The notes: generated by a model not told the origin, from the letters alone. Counted from the stretch's first letter, positions 33,065 to 42,302 are shown. The stretch is 64,000 nucleotides of DNA from CAMYMQ01 sp963730305 (GCA_963730305.1 CAVSRB010000008.1:332839-396838); one strand, 5' to 3'. Program-made: numbers and translations.

Positions 33065-33895
33065 ATGCCCGCCGAGCCTATCGACATGACCCGCCTTGCC
33101 CCGCCCGCCGGACAGGGACTGGTGGTGACCGGCGGCTGCGGCGGGATCGGCAGCGCGCTGGTGCGCGCGGCGCTGACCAACGGGCTGAAGGTGGCGATCC
33201 TCGACCTGCCCCGCTCGATCGGCGAGAACCCGCCACCCGACGGGGTCGCCGTGTTCGAGTGCGACGCCACCGACGAGGCCCAGGTCGCGGCGGCGATGGA
33301 AGCCGCGCGGGCCGCGCTCGGCGACATCCACCACCTGGTCAACCTGGCGGGCTTCGCCGGCGGCGTCGTTCCCGTCGATGCTCTGGACACCGGCGAATTC
33401 GCGGAGGTCCTCGACGGCAGCCTGCGCACGACGCTGTTGAGTTCGCGCGCGGCGATCCCGGCGCTGCGCGCCGCGGGCGGCGGCTCGATCGTGACCATGT
33501 CGTCGGACCTCGGCTTCATCGGCCGGTCGGGCTACGCCGCCTACGCCGCAGCCAAGGCCGCGATCGTCTCGCTGACCCGGACGCTCGCGACCGAGCTGGC
33601 GCCCACGATCCGGGTCAACGCGCTGTCGCCGGCGGCGGTCGATACGCCGTTTCTGTCGGGCGGCACCGGCCGGGGCGGGCGCCAGGGCGGGGCGGCGGCG
33701 CGGACCAACCTGGATGCGTATGTCAAAACCGTCCCGCTGGGACGGGTCGCGGTCGCCGACGACGTGGTCGCGCCGATCCTGTTCCTGATGAGCGACGCCG
33801 CGCGCTACATCACCGCCCAGGTGCTGCACGTCAACGGCGGCTGGCTGCACTGCGTCGCCGACCAGATCAACCAGCCGCACGCGGAAGCCGGCTGA
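33065..33895 (+). CDS. SDR family oxidoreductase
   Basis: This is a short-chain dehydrogenase/reductase of 276 residues. The cofactor motif is TGGCGGIGSALVRAAL, followed by an Asp (ILDL) that suggests NAD preference. The catalytic YAAYAAAKAA gives the YxxxK pair with a preceding Ser in MSSDLGFIG. The C-terminus has RVNALSPAAVDTPF and YITAQVLHVNGGW, as in 3-oxoacyl reductase-like SDRs. AGAGGA precedes the start. It is 17 bp upstream of a methyltransferase and probably shares its transcript. Confidence 0.9.
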   Translation: MPAEPIDMTRLAPPAGQGLVVTGGCGGIGSALVRAALTNGLKVAILDLPRSIGENPPPDGVAVFECDATDEAQVAAAMEAARAALGDIHHLVNLAGFAGGVVPVDALDTGEFAEVLDGSLRTTLLSSRAAIPALRAAGGGSIVTMSSDLGFIGRSGYAAYAAAKAAIVSLTRTLATELAPTIRVNALSPAAVDTPFLSGGTGRGGRQGGAAARTNLDAYVKTVPLGRVAVADDVVAPILFLMSDAARYITAQVLHVNGGWLHCVADQINQPHAEAG

Positions 33896-33912
33896 ATAAG
33901 GGAGCGCCCGCC

Positions 33913-34746
33913 ATGACCCACGAACCCGCCGTCGCCGACCACTACACCCATGGCTCCCTGGTCGACGCGCTCCGCCGCGGCGTCGAGGCCGCGGGGCTGA
34001 CGCTCGACACGGTCACCGCCGCCGACCTGGCGCCCGCCGACGAGTTCCACATCGGCGGCCGGCAAGCGACCCTGGCCTTCATCGAGCAGCTCGGCTTCGG
34101 CCCGGACGACCACCTGCTCGACGTCGGCTGCGGCATCGGCGGGCCGGCGCGCTGCTTCGCCGAGGCGGTCGGCTGCCGGGTCACCGGCGTCGACCTCACC
34201 GAGGAATACATCGAGGCGGCAACGGCGCTGAGCGAATGGGTCGGGCTGGCCGACCGGCTGGCCTTCCACCACGGCTCGGCGCTCGACCTGCCGCTGGAGG
34301 ACGGCGCGCTCGACGGCGCCTACATGATCCACGTCGGCATGAACATCCCCGACAAGGCCAGCCTGTTCGCCGAGGTGGCGCGCGCGGTCCGGCCCGGCGG
34401 CACCTTCGGAGTCTACGACGTGATGCGGACCGGCGGCGGCGATCTGGCCTACCCGGTGCCCTGGGCGGGCACGGCGGCGACCAGCTTTCTGGACACGCCG
34501 GCGGACTACAAGGCGGCCCTGGCGGCGAGCGGCTTCGAGGTCATCGCCGAACGCGACCGCCGCGACTATGCCGAAGCCTTCTTCGGCGCGATCAAGGCCA
34601 ATTCGGCCAAGGCCGGCGGTCCGCCACCGCTGGGCCTGCACATCGTCATGGGCGCCGACACCGCAACCAAGGTCGCGAACATGATCGGGAACATCGAAGC
34701 CGGCCGGATCGCCCCCATCGAGATCGTCGCCCGCCGCGTCAATTAG
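33913..34746 (+). CDS. SAM-dependent class I methyltransferase
   Basis: The 277-residue protein has a class I methyltransferase fold with motif I LLDVGCGIGGPARCFAEAVG (about 75-95) and VTGVDLTEEYIEAA. It continues with LDGAYMIHVGMNIPDK and VRPGGTFGVYDVM. The pattern resembles the UbiE/sarcosine-dimethylglycine methyltransferase group acting on small molecules. It follows an SDR gene and ends about 110 bp before a strong intrinsic terminator. The substrate is unknown. Confidence 0.88.
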   Translation: MTHEPAVADHYTHGSLVDALRRGVEAAGLTLDTVTAADLAPADEFHIGGRQATLAFIEQLGFGPDDHLLDVGCGIGGPARCFAEAVGCRVTGVDLTEEYIEAATALSEWVGLADRLAFHHGSALDLPLEDGALDGAYMIHVGMNIPDKASLFAEVARAVRPGGTFGVYDVMRTGGGDLAYPVPWAGTAATSFLDTPADYKAALAASGFEVIAERDRRDYAEAFFGAIKANSAKAGGPPPLGLHIVMGADTATKVANMIGNIEAGRIAPIEIVARRVN

Positions 34747-34764
34747 CACGACGGATTCCGGGCA

Positions 34765-34886
34765 TTTTTGCGTTAGATTGAAGACAGTCCGGCAACGGAC
34801 CGAGGGGTGGGCATCTGTTCCTTTCCTGTTCCTGACATTGGCTCACCTCTTCGCTTGCCCGCCCCCTCCGGGGGCGGGCTTTTTTC
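34765..34886 (+). ncRNA. Candidate small RNA ending at an intrinsic terminator
   Basis: After the methyltransferase stop the sequence can fold as a small hairpin GTCCG-GCAA-CGGAC with a GNRA-type loop. A pyrimidine-rich stretch follows (TTCCTTTCCTGTTCCTG) that is complementary to Shine-Dalgarno-like sequences, partly closed by GAGGGGTGGGC and GCTCACCTC. A perfect terminator ends it. No good promoter is recognisable, so this could also be only the 3' UTR of the methyltransferase operon. Confidence 0.3.
34857..34886 (+). terminator. Rho-independent terminator
   Basis: A perfect 10-bp stem (GCCCGCCCCC with GGGGGCGGGC) and a 3-nt loop TCC are followed by TTTTTT. It lies 110 bp after the methyltransferase stop and before tag. 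Confidence 0.9.
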
Positions 34887-35007
34887 TGCCCGGGGGCCGG
34901 GTCGCCGGGGCCTTTTTTCTGTTTCTTGTTTGTTCTTATTTCGATAAGGCTATGGAACGGGCCCACCGGCGCCCCGCCACCCGACCCTGCGTGGAACGGA
35001 ACCGACG

Positions 35008-35649
35008 ATGACCGATACCCTCCCCCCCGGCCTCGAGCCCGGCCCCGACGGCGCCCCGCGCTGCTGGTGGTGCACCGACACGGACGATTACGTCGCCTAT
35101 CACGACGACGAGTGGGGCCGGCCGGTCGCCGACGACGTCCGGCTGTACGAGAAGATCTGCCTGGAGGGGTTCCAGTCGGGCCTGTCCTGGCTGACCATCC
35201 TGCGCAAGCGCGACAATTTCCGCGCCGCCTTCGCCGGCTTCGACTTCGAGAAGGTCGCGCGCTTTGGCCCCGAGGACGTCGAGCGGCTGCTCGGCGACGC
35301 CGGCATCGTCCGCCACCGCGGCAAGATCGAGGCGGCGATCAACAACGCCCAGCGCGCCTGCGAGCTGGTCGACGAGGTCGGCTCGATCGCCGCCTTCGTC
35401 TGGCGCTACGAGCCCGACCCGGCGACCCGGCCCGCCCGGCTCGACAAGCCGGCGTTGATGGGCCTGTCCCAGTCGCCCGAATCGAAGGCGCTGGCCAAGG
35501 ACCTCAAGGCCCGCGGCTGGCGCTTCTTCGGCCCGACCACCTGCTACGCCTTCATGCAGTCGATGGGCCTGGTCAACGACCACCTGGAGGGCTGCGTCCA
35601 CCGCGAGGCGGTGGAGGCGGCGCGGACGGCGTTCACGCGGCCGGGGTGA
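35008..35649 (+). CDS. tag: DNA-3-methyladenine glycosylase I
   Basis: TagI removes 3-methyladenine from alkylated DNA in base excision repair. The 213-residue protein has the N-terminal zinc-site Cys in RCWWC and YHDDEWGRPV. The catalytic-pocket region is ICLEGFQSGLSWLTILRKRD. The C-terminal RFFGPTTCYAFMQSMGLVND and HLEGC hold the remaining zinc ligands. Length and motifs are normal. It stands alone between a terminator and a repeat-rich spacer. Confidence 0.95.
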   Translation: MTDTLPPGLEPGPDGAPRCWWCTDTDDYVAYHDDEWGRPVADDVRLYEKICLEGFQSGLSWLTILRKRDNFRAAFAGFDFEKVARFGPEDVERLLGDAGIVRHRGKIEAAINNAQRACELVDEVGSIAAFVWRYEPDPATRPARLDKPALMGLSQSPESKALAKDLKARGWRFFGPTTCYAFMQSMGLVNDHLEGCVHREAVEAARTAFTRPG

Positions 35650-35683
35650 CTGCCGAGCAAGGTCTCAGGCCATCACCCCTGAA

Positions 35684-35945
35684 CACCGCCCCGGCCGGAG
35701 CGCAGCGGAGAGCCGGGGACCACTGCCGATACTTGGCCCGTCGTCTCACGCCGATTGCTCGGCAGCAGAAGGCAGAGGCCGCCCGATCCCTGCCAAGCAT
35801 CAGCCTTCGAACGCCGCAAACCGGCATCGGAGACGACGCCGGCGTGTCGCCGAGCCGACGGCGCCGTGGAAGGCAAGCCGCGAGGGTGGAGGCCGGCGCC
35901 GGCATGGTCCCCGGCTCTCCGCTGCGCTCCGGCCGGGGCGGCGTG
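35684..35945. repeat. Long inverted repeat, arms of about 37 bp
   Basis: The left arm at 35684-35722 (CACCGCCCCGGCCGGAGCGC and onward to GGGGACCA) and the right arm at 35904-35945 (TGGTCCCCGGCTCTCCGCTG and onward) are perfect complements over about 37 bases, separated by about 180 bp. Together they fill most of the 344-bp gap between tag and the hydratase-like gene. No open frame with a recognisable product lies in the gap. Confidence 0.85.
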
Positions 35946-35993
35946 AATTTTTTGAAGCTAAAGAATGGACAGAAGCGCGAGACGCCGCCCCCC

Positions 35994-36782
35994 TCACGCC
36001 ACGAAGGTCACCTGCACCGCGCCCGCATCGCCATAGTCGCCCTTCGCGGTCTGGCCGGGCTGGCACGGGGTCATGCCGGTCATCGTGCCGGTCGTGGTGA
36101 CCTGGCCCGCCTTCATGCCGATGCCGCGCTTGGACAGGTCGTTGGCGAGCCACGTGAGCGTCTGCAGGGGGTCGCCGCCGAGGATCGCGCTGCCCTGGCC
36201 CTCGGCGACCTGCTCGCCGTCGAGCGACAGGGTGACTCGGTGGGCGGCGAGGTCGCGGTCGCGCCAGTCCGGGATCGCCGGGCCGAGCACGAGGCCGCCG
36301 TTCGAGCCGTTGTCGGCGACCAGGTGGGCGACACCCAGTTCGAACCCGTTGACCCAGTAGTCGTTGATGACCTCGATCGCCGGGTAGGCCATGTCGACCG
36401 CGTCGACCACCTCGTCGTGCGAATAGTCGCCGTCGCGCGGCGGCAGGTCGCGGCCGAGGCGGAAGGCGAACTCGCATTCGACCATCAGCTTGTGCAGCGC
36501 CGAGGCCGAGACCTCGGCCGGGCTCTCCAGCAGGTAGGGGGCGAAGACGCGCCCGGCGAAGGGCGCGTCGGTCTTGAGCATCGCCATCGCCGCCTCGGAG
36601 GCGGCGCCGACCTTCCAGCCGGCGACCTCCAGGCCCCACAGCTCGGCCAGCGCGTCCTGGATCAGGTTTCCGTCGGATACCGACCGGGGCGTGCAGTCCT
36701 CGGGCAGGCGGTCGAGCTTGCGGTGATCGCCGCGCGCCTGCAGCAGGAGCTCGGCGGCGGACCGTGCGGCCTCGGGGCTCAC
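35994..36782 (-). CDS. 2-keto-4-pentenoate hydratase-like protein (MhpD/FAH superfamily)
   Basis: The product (262 residues) resembles 2-hydroxypenta-2,4-dienoate hydratase and 4-oxalocrotonate decarboxylase, enzymes of meta-cleavage aromatic degradation. Visible parts are GWKVGAASEAAMAML, an acidic metal-binding stretch VECEFAFRLGRDLP, YPAIEVINDYWVNG, and the C-terminal TTTGTMTGMTPCQPGQTAKGDYG. The start is a GTG at 36782 whose last bases form the EF-G-like gene's stop (GTGA), so the two are translationally coupled. An extradiol dioxygenase lies 4.5 kb away on the other strand. Confidence 0.85.
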   Translation of the reverse strand: MSPEAARSAAELLLQARGDHRKLDRLPEDCTPRSVSDGNLIQDALAELWGLEVAGWKVGAASEAAMAMLKTDAPFAGRVFAPYLLESPAEVSASALHKLMVECEFAFRLGRDLPPRDGDYSHDEVVDAVDMAYPAIEVINDYWVNGFELGVAHLVADNGSNGGLVLGPAIPDWRDRDLAAHRVTLSLDGEQVAEGQGSAILGGDPLQTLTWLANDLSKRGIGMKAGQVTTTGTMTGMTPCQPGQTAKGDYGDAGAVQVTFVA

Positions 36783-38822
36783 GCGGCGTGCCCGCCGTGG
36801 CCGTCGCCGTTCTGGCGCGCCTCGACGACCTGCTCGGCCTGGCGGCCGGTGAACTCCTGCAGATGGTCGAAGGCGTACTCGAAGGTGCCGACCCCCTGGG
36901 TCAGCGAGCGCAGCTCGATGATCAAGTCCTGGATCTCCGATTCGGGCAGCTTGGCGGCGACCTCGTCCCATCCCCGCCAGCCGGGTTTCGCGTCGAAGCC
37001 CAGAATCTGCCCCCGGCGCCCGCTGATCAAGCCCTGAATGTTCGAGGTGAAGTGCGTCGGCGCCGAGATCTTGACGTCGTAGATCGGCTCGAGCAGCACC
37101 GGGTCGCACTTGGGCATGCCCTCGCGCATCGCCAGCGCGCCGGCGGTGGCGAAGGCCTGGTCGGAGCTGTCGACCGAATGGGCCGAGCCGTCGGTCAGCG
37201 TGACCGCGACGTCGACCACCGGGAAGCCGAGCGGGCCGCGCTGGAGGTATTCCTTCACCCCCTTCTCGACCGCGGGGATGTACTGCTTGGGCACCGAGCC
37301 GCCGTGGATCGTCTCCTCGAAGGCGAAGCCCGAACCGCGCGGCAGCGGCTTGATGTCGATGTGGACGTCGCCGAACTGGCCGTGGCCGCCCGACTGCTTC
37401 TTGTGCCGGGCGTGCTGGGAGACCGGCTTGCGGATGGTCTCCTTGTAGGCGACCTGGGGCCGGCGCGAGGTGACGTCGAGGTTGAACTTGCTCTTGAGCC
37501 GGTCGATCGCGACCTTGATGTGGATCTCGCCCTGGCCGGACAGCACCATCTCGTTGGTGTCCGCGTTGTGGGCGAGGTGCAGCGACGGGTCCTCCTCGAT
37601 CAGCTTGTGCAGCGCGGCGGTCAGCTTGACCTCGTCCTCGCGTCGGGCCGCGTCGATCGCCAGCGAGAACAGCGGCAGCGCCGGCACCGGCCACAGCGTG
37701 CCCTTGGCCGACCCCTCGGCGGTGAGCACGTCGCCGGTATGGGTCTCCTCGAGCCGGCCGAGCGCGACCACGTCGCCGGCCTCGGCCTTGGCGATCTTCT
37801 CCTGGTCGTGCCCCTGAAGGCGATGCAAGCCGCTGACCCGGTGGCCGTCGATGGTCATGCCGTCGGTGAATTCGCCCGACCAGACCCGGGCGATCGACAG
37901 CTTGCCGGTGTGCTGCATGTAGAGCGTCTTGAACACGGTCGCGAGCGGCCCGCCGCCGGGCGTCAGCTCGTTGCGCTCCGCCGCCTTGGCCGGGCCGGCG
38001 GTCTCGTGGCGCAGCGCCTTCAACAGCCGGCGGACGCCATGGTCGTTGGTCGCCGAGCCGAGCAGCACGGGCACGATCTTGTCGGCCTGGGCGGTGTCGG
38101 TGAGATACTGGTAGACCTCGTCCTTGGCCGGGACGACCTCCTCCAAGAGCTTCTCGAGCAGCGCGTCGTCGAAGTCGGCGAGCGACTCGAGCATCTCCTG
38201 GCGCGCCGTCTCCTCGCGTGTCGGCGACCTCCGACGGGATCTTGATCAGGTCCGACGGCTCGCCCGGCTTGTAGTGGTAGGCGCGCTCGCTCGCCAGGTC
38301 GACATAGCCGGTGATCGCGTCACCGTCGCGGATCGGGAGCTGGCGCAGGACCAGCGGCCGGTCCGACGCCTCCTGCATCGCGGCGAGCAGCGTCGGCACG
38401 TCGACCTCGCTGGCGTGGTCGACCTTGTTGACGAACAGGATGTGCGGGATCTCGTGGTCGTCGAGGAACTTGAAGACCGGCGCCAGCATCATCGCCTTGT
38501 CGGGGGTTGGCTCGGCGACGACCACGGCGACGTCGCAGACCATCAGGCCATGGCGCGCGTCCTGCAGGAACTCGATCGAGCCGGGACAGTCGATGAAGGT
38601 CCAGCGGTCGCCCAGATACTCGGTCCCGGCGACGTTGAGCTCGGTCGACATGGTCCGCGCGCGCGATTCGGGCGAGGCGTCGCCGACCGCGTTGCCCTCG
38701 GTCACCGACCCCTTGCGGGGGATCGCGTCGGAACAGAAAAGCAGGCTTTCGAGAAGACTGGTCTTGCCGCTCAAATACGGCCCGACCAGGGCGGCGCATC
38801 GCGGTTCAGCAGCTCCGGCCAC
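36779..38822 (-). CDS. Elongation factor G-like translational GTPase, frameshifted (+1)
   Basis: This is a second EF-G-type GTPase of the kind found beside ordinary fusA in many alphaproteobacteria. The first about 200 residues have the P-loop GPYLSGKTSLLESLLF, IDCPGSIEF and VNKVD. The rest (MLESLADFDDALLEKLLEEV onward to HGGHAA) is in another frame. Dropping one base near 38216 gives VADTEETARQEMLESL, the expected join. The remaining EF-G domains II-V are complete (GQGEIHIKVAIDRLKSKF, SGGHGQFGDVHIDI). The repaired length is about 680 residues. The start is a GTG after GGGAGG. Its cellular role is not defined; such factors can act in ribosome rescue or recycling. Confidence 0.9.
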
Positions 38823-39189
38823 AGCAATTCCTCCCTTGTCAGGTCATTGCCCCCAGCGCGCGCCCGCAGCCGCCGGCGCGGCCGATTTTTGAACGACAAT
38901 GGTTGCGTGTCTGTGCACGCCTGACAAGGGGGAATGACGGGGGGTGGCGCGGCGCGGGTCTCGGACGCCCGCCAACCAGGTGATATTGAAATTATTCCTA
39001 TAGCCACCATATATGGTCGACAATCCCAACGGAGCGACGGCCAACGCTGGGCCCCGGATCGACCTGCGGCCGCCCGGGAGCGAAACGTCCTTTTTTATTT
39101 TTGAAGTCGTCTCCCCGGCCGAGCCCGGCTCTCCGCGGGGTCTGACGACAGATGATGAATGATGCTTGATGACATCGATCGACGCAACG

Positions 39190-39344
39190 ACCCCTCTCCC
39201 TCGGGGAGAGGGTTGCGCAGGGTTGGCGCGGCGAAGCCAAGCCTTACCCGGAGCTGGGTGAGGGGTCACCCGTCGAGGTCGGGCCCCTCACCCTCCCGTT
39301 GCGCCGCAACGGGCCCCTCCCTCTCCCCAAGGAGAGGGGTAGGA
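39190..39344. repeat. Palindromic C/G-tract repeat pair
   Basis: CCCCTCTCCCTCGGGGAGAG near 39191 faces CCCTCTCCCCAAGGAGAGGG near 39318. GGGTGAGGGG and CCCCTCACCC lie between, so the whole segment is a nested inverted repeat. It is similar in style to, but distinct from, the repeat after clpB. Confidence 0.7.
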
Positions 39345-39363
39345 GCCCGCCTTCGAGTCACCA

Positions 39364-39393
39364 AAGATAACCTTTGATAACCGATGATAACCT
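39364..39393. repeat. Three 10-bp tandem units carrying GATAACC
   Basis: GATAACC occurs at 39366, 39376 and 39386, exactly one helical turn apart, in the spacer downstream of aatA. Regular spacing on one DNA face is typical of protein binding, but no regulator is known for it. Confidence 0.5.
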
Positions 39394-39526
39394 TCGCGAT
39401 GTCTGTGCCCGGGTGGGCCCTCGGAAGAAGATGATGATGCCTGGTCCTCGCCGATACCCGGCCGCACGCCCCGCCCGACACGAGAGCGGCAATTCGCCCA
39501 ACAGTGGGGCTCGGGGCGCGCCGTTT

Positions 39527-40729
39527 CTATTGCAGCGCCGCGCAGAACCGCTCGATCCGCTCGCACGCCGCCGTCAGCGCCTCGGTCGAGGTCGCGTAGG
39601 AGATGCGGAAGTTCGGGCCCAGGCCGAAGGCCGAGCCCTGGACCACCGCGACGCCCTCGCACTCGAGCAGCGCGGTGACGAAGTCGCCGTCGTTCTCGAT
39701 CTTGGTGCCGTCGGGCGCGGTCTTGCCGATGGTGCCGGCGCAGCTCGGATAGACGTAGAAGGCGCCCTCCGGCGTCGGGCAGTGCAGGCCCTGGCACCGG
39801 TTCAGCTTCTCGACCACCAGGTCGCGCCGCGCCTTGAAGGTGGCGTTGCGCTCGACCAGGAAGTCTTCCGGCTGGGTCAGCGCGGCGAGCGCGGCGGCCT
39901 GGCTGATCGACGCCGGGTTCGACGTGCTCTGCGACTGGATCTTGGCCATCGCCTTGATCAGCTCGACCGGCCCGCCGGCGTAGCCGATGCGCCAGCCGGT
40001 CATGGCGAAGGCCTTGGACACGCCGTTGACCGTCAAGGTGCGCTCGTACAGGCGCGGCTCGACCTGGGCGATCGTGGTGAACTCGAAATCGTCGTAGACG
40101 AGCTTCTCGTACATGTCGTCGGTCATGACATGGACGTGGGGGTGGGCCATCAGCACGTCGGCGAGCGCCTTCAGCTCGTCCCGCGTATAGGCCGCGCCGG
40201 TCGGGTTCGACGGGCTGTTCAGGATCAGCCACTTGGTCTTCGGCGTGATCGCCGCGTCCAGGTCCTCCGGCAGCATCTTGAAGCCGTTGTTCTGCGGGCA
40301 GACGACCGGCACCGGCGTGCCCTCGGCGATCAGCGCCATGTCCGGATAGGACACCCAGTAGGGCGCCGGGATCACCACCTCGTCGCCGGGATCGAGCGTT
40401 GCCAAGAGCGCGTTGAACAGCACCTGCTTGCCGCCGGTGCCGACGGTGATCTGGTTGGGCGCGTAGTCGAGGCCGTTGTCGCGCTTGAACTTGGCCGCGA
40501 TCGCCGCCTTCAGCTCGGGCGTGCCGTCGACCGCGGTGTACTTGGTCTTGCCCTCGCGGATCGCGGCGATCGCCGCTTCCTTGATCGGGTCGGGGGTGTC
40601 GAAGTCCGGCTCACCGGCGCCCAGGCCGATGACGTCGCGGCCCTCGGCGCGGAGGACGCGGGCGCGGTCGGTCACCGCCATCGTCGCCGACGGCTTGATC
40701 CGGTCCATGCGCGAAGCGAGCAGTCCCAT
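39527..40729 (-). CDS. aatA: Aspartate aminotransferase (class I, PLP)
   Basis: The 400-residue protein interconverts aspartate and oxaloacetate with 2-oxoglutarate/glutamate. It has the class Ib pattern: SATMAVTDRARVLRAEGRDV, GAGEPDFDTPDPIKEAA, YTAVDGTPELKAAIAAKF, NSPSNPTGAAYTRDEL and the PLP-binding lysine in NGVSKAFAMTGWRIGYAGG. The ATG at 40729 has GGAG 10 nt upstream; a TTG at 40738 is too close to that site. It may also act on prephenate, as some alphaproteobacterial homologues do. It is monocistronic here. Confidence 0.93.
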   Translation of the reverse strand: MGLLASRMDRIKPSATMAVTDRARVLRAEGRDVIGLGAGEPDFDTPDPIKEAAIAAIREGKTKYTAVDGTPELKAAIAAKFKRDNGLDYAPNQITVGTGGKQVLFNALLATLDPGDEVVIPAPYWVSYPDMALIAEGTPVPVVCPQNNGFKMLPEDLDAAITPKTKWLILNSPSNPTGAAYTRDELKALADVLMAHPHVHVMTDDMYEKLVYDDFEFTTIAQVEPRLYERTLTVNGVSKAFAMTGWRIGYAGGPVELIKAMAKIQSQSTSNPASISQAAALAALTQPEDFLVERNATFKARRDLVVEKLNRCQGLHCPTPEGAFYVYPSCAGTIGKTAPDGTKIENDGDFVTALLECEGVAVVQGSAFGLGPNFRISYATSTEALTAACERIERFCAALQ

Positions 40730-41112
40730 CGCTCTCAAGCTCCTCGAAGCGGCCTCGCAGTGCGGCGGCGGTCAGCCGATCCGGTGCGACGCCAAGCATT
40801 GCCGTGTGTTGCGCTGCGGAAGCGACCCATAGCACAGGGCGATATCGGTTCAAGCGCTATCCTGCGGCGGACGGCGGAATTCGGAGATTTTTCGGGGTGG
40901 GCCGGTGGCGGGCTGTGGAGCGATCCAACAATTCGCCATAATTGCCCATCAAATCGCCCAATTCCCTGTCGAATTTCGTCACACCGAGAGACTTCAATTG
41001 CAAGCGTCGGGTCAGGACGCTTCCCCCGGCGTCCGACCCCAACCGTCGAATACGACGCGTTGACCCCAGACGGACCGCAGCGCTTCCCCGGGCGCTGCAC
41101 CCCCTGTCCCCC

Positions 41113-41155
41113 GAAGCGCCGCAGAGCCTCCCCCGCTCTGCGGCGCTTCTCCTTT
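41113..41155 (+). terminator. Strong hairpin, possible terminator or attenuator
   Basis: A perfect 14-bp stem, GAAGCGCCGCAGAG with CTCTGCGGCGCTTC, and a 9-nt C-rich loop are followed by TCCTTT. The weak T-tract makes it a less certain intrinsic terminator. It sits 130 bp upstream of the dioxygenase gene. Confidence 0.55.
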
Positions 41156-41201
41156 GTCGGCCCGGAAACGCCTGGTTTCCGCCGGTTGCCCCCGATCCAA
41201 G

Positions 41202-41215
41202 TTGACCTGAATCAA
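41202..41215 (+). promoter_or_regulatory. Fnr/FixK-type binding site
   Basis: TTGACCTGAATCAA differs from the Fnr consensus TTGAT-N4-ATCAA by one base. It lies 64 bp upstream of the extradiol dioxygenase ATG, a position suitable for activation or repression by an oxygen-responsive Crp/Fnr regulator. Confidence 0.4.
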
Positions 41216-41278
41216 CGACAGATCGGCCGCGTGCGTGGACGCTGGGCGACGTTGACGAACCCGTCTCGGGAGAACGCC

Positions 41279-42281
41279 ATGACCTTCGCGGAAGAGCCGA
41301 TCCGCGACATCGCCCATCTGGGCCATGTCGAGCTCTACACGCCCAAGCCGAGCGAGAGCCTGTGGTATTTCCGCGACCTGCTCGGCATGGCGGTGGTCCA
41401 CGAGGAAGGCCGCTCGGTCTATCTGCGCGGCTACGGTGACTATGCCACCAGCACGCTCAAGCTGACCGAGGCCAAGCAGGCCGGGCGTCGGCTGCATCGG
41501 CTGGCGCACCGCCAGCCCCCAGGCGCTCGAGCGCCGGGTCGCGGCGATCGAGGCGACCGGCCTGGGCAAGGGCTGGACCAACGGCGATTTCGGCCGCGGC
41601 GCCAGCTACCGCTTCAACGACCCCGACGGCCACGAGATGGAGGTCTATTGGGAGGAGGAGCGGTTCCGGGCGGAGGGCGCGCTCAAGTCGACGCTCAAGA
41701 ACCTGCCGATGAAATATCCCAAGGACGGCATCGGCGTGCGCAAGACCGACCACCTGGCGGTGTGCGCCAAGGACGTCGCCGCCAACCGCAAGTTCGCCGC
41801 CGAGACGCTCGGGCTGAAGCTGCGCGAGACCGTGGTGTTCGACAACGGCAAGACCGAGATCGGCTCGTGGATGAGCAGCAACACGGTCCACCACGAGCTC
41901 GCCTACGTCACCGACGTCAAGGGCGAGCACGGCCGGCTGCACCACTTCTCGCTGTGGGTCGACGACAAGTCGGAGGTGCTGCGCGCCGCCGACATCTTCA
42001 TGGAGAACGGCGTCTTCATCGAGGCCGGGCCGTCGAAGCACAACAACAGCCAGGCCTTCTACCTCTATTCCTACGAGCCGGGCGGCAACCGGATCGAGGT
42101 CTACACCAGCGGCTTCTTCGTGCTGGCGCCGGACTTCGAGCCGGTGACCTGGAACGAGGAGGAGCGCGGCACCGGCGTCTATTGGGGCGCGGCGCTGCCG
42201 GAGAGCTTCCTCAACTACGCCACCCCGGACGTCGGCGGGCCGCCGGTCCAGTCCAACGTGCCGGTGATCGACCCGCACTGA
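41279..42281 (+). CDS. Extradiol ring-cleavage dioxygenase (catechol 2,3-dioxygenase type), frameshifted (+1)
   Basis: This type I extradiol dioxygenase has two VOC domains. The N-terminal domain starts MTFAEEPIRDIAHLGHVELY. After KLTEAKQAG the frame breaks; removing one C near 41486 gives AGVGCIGWRTASPQALERRV. The catalytic C-terminal domain has the iron ligands in KTDHLAVCAKDV, HHFSLWVDDK and GNRIEVYTSG, with the active-site Tyr in FYLYSYEP. The repaired length of about 333 residues is normal. Such enzymes open catechols in meta-cleavage pathways; the preferred catechol is unknown. Confidence 0.9.
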
Positions 42282-42302
42282 CCGGCGCGAACCGCCGCGC
42301 GG

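Larger units (their letters stand above)
38823..39526. other. 700-bp gene-free spacer with repeats
   Basis: No credible gene lies between the EF-G-like start and the aatA end. The spacer holds an AT-richer part with CCATATATGG near 39008, a C/G-tract inverted repeat (39190-39344) and a triple GATAACC tandem (39364-39393). Any promoter for the EF-G-like gene should be in its left part, reading leftwards. Confidence 0.6.
40730..41278. other. 550-bp gene-free region with hairpin and Fnr-like site
   Basis: No coding region is supported. The middle (about 40910-41010) is AT-richer than its surroundings and looks like a promoter zone. A strong hairpin (41113-41149) and an Fnr-type palindrome (41202-41215) follow before the extradiol dioxygenase gene. 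The region could encode a small RNA ended by the hairpin, or be a long leader. Confidence 0.5.

Noticed and set aside
34887..34920. Second intrinsic terminator after the one at 34857
   Set aside because: The G/C-rich run before the T-tract does not give a stable single stem, unlike the perfect hairpin just upstream.
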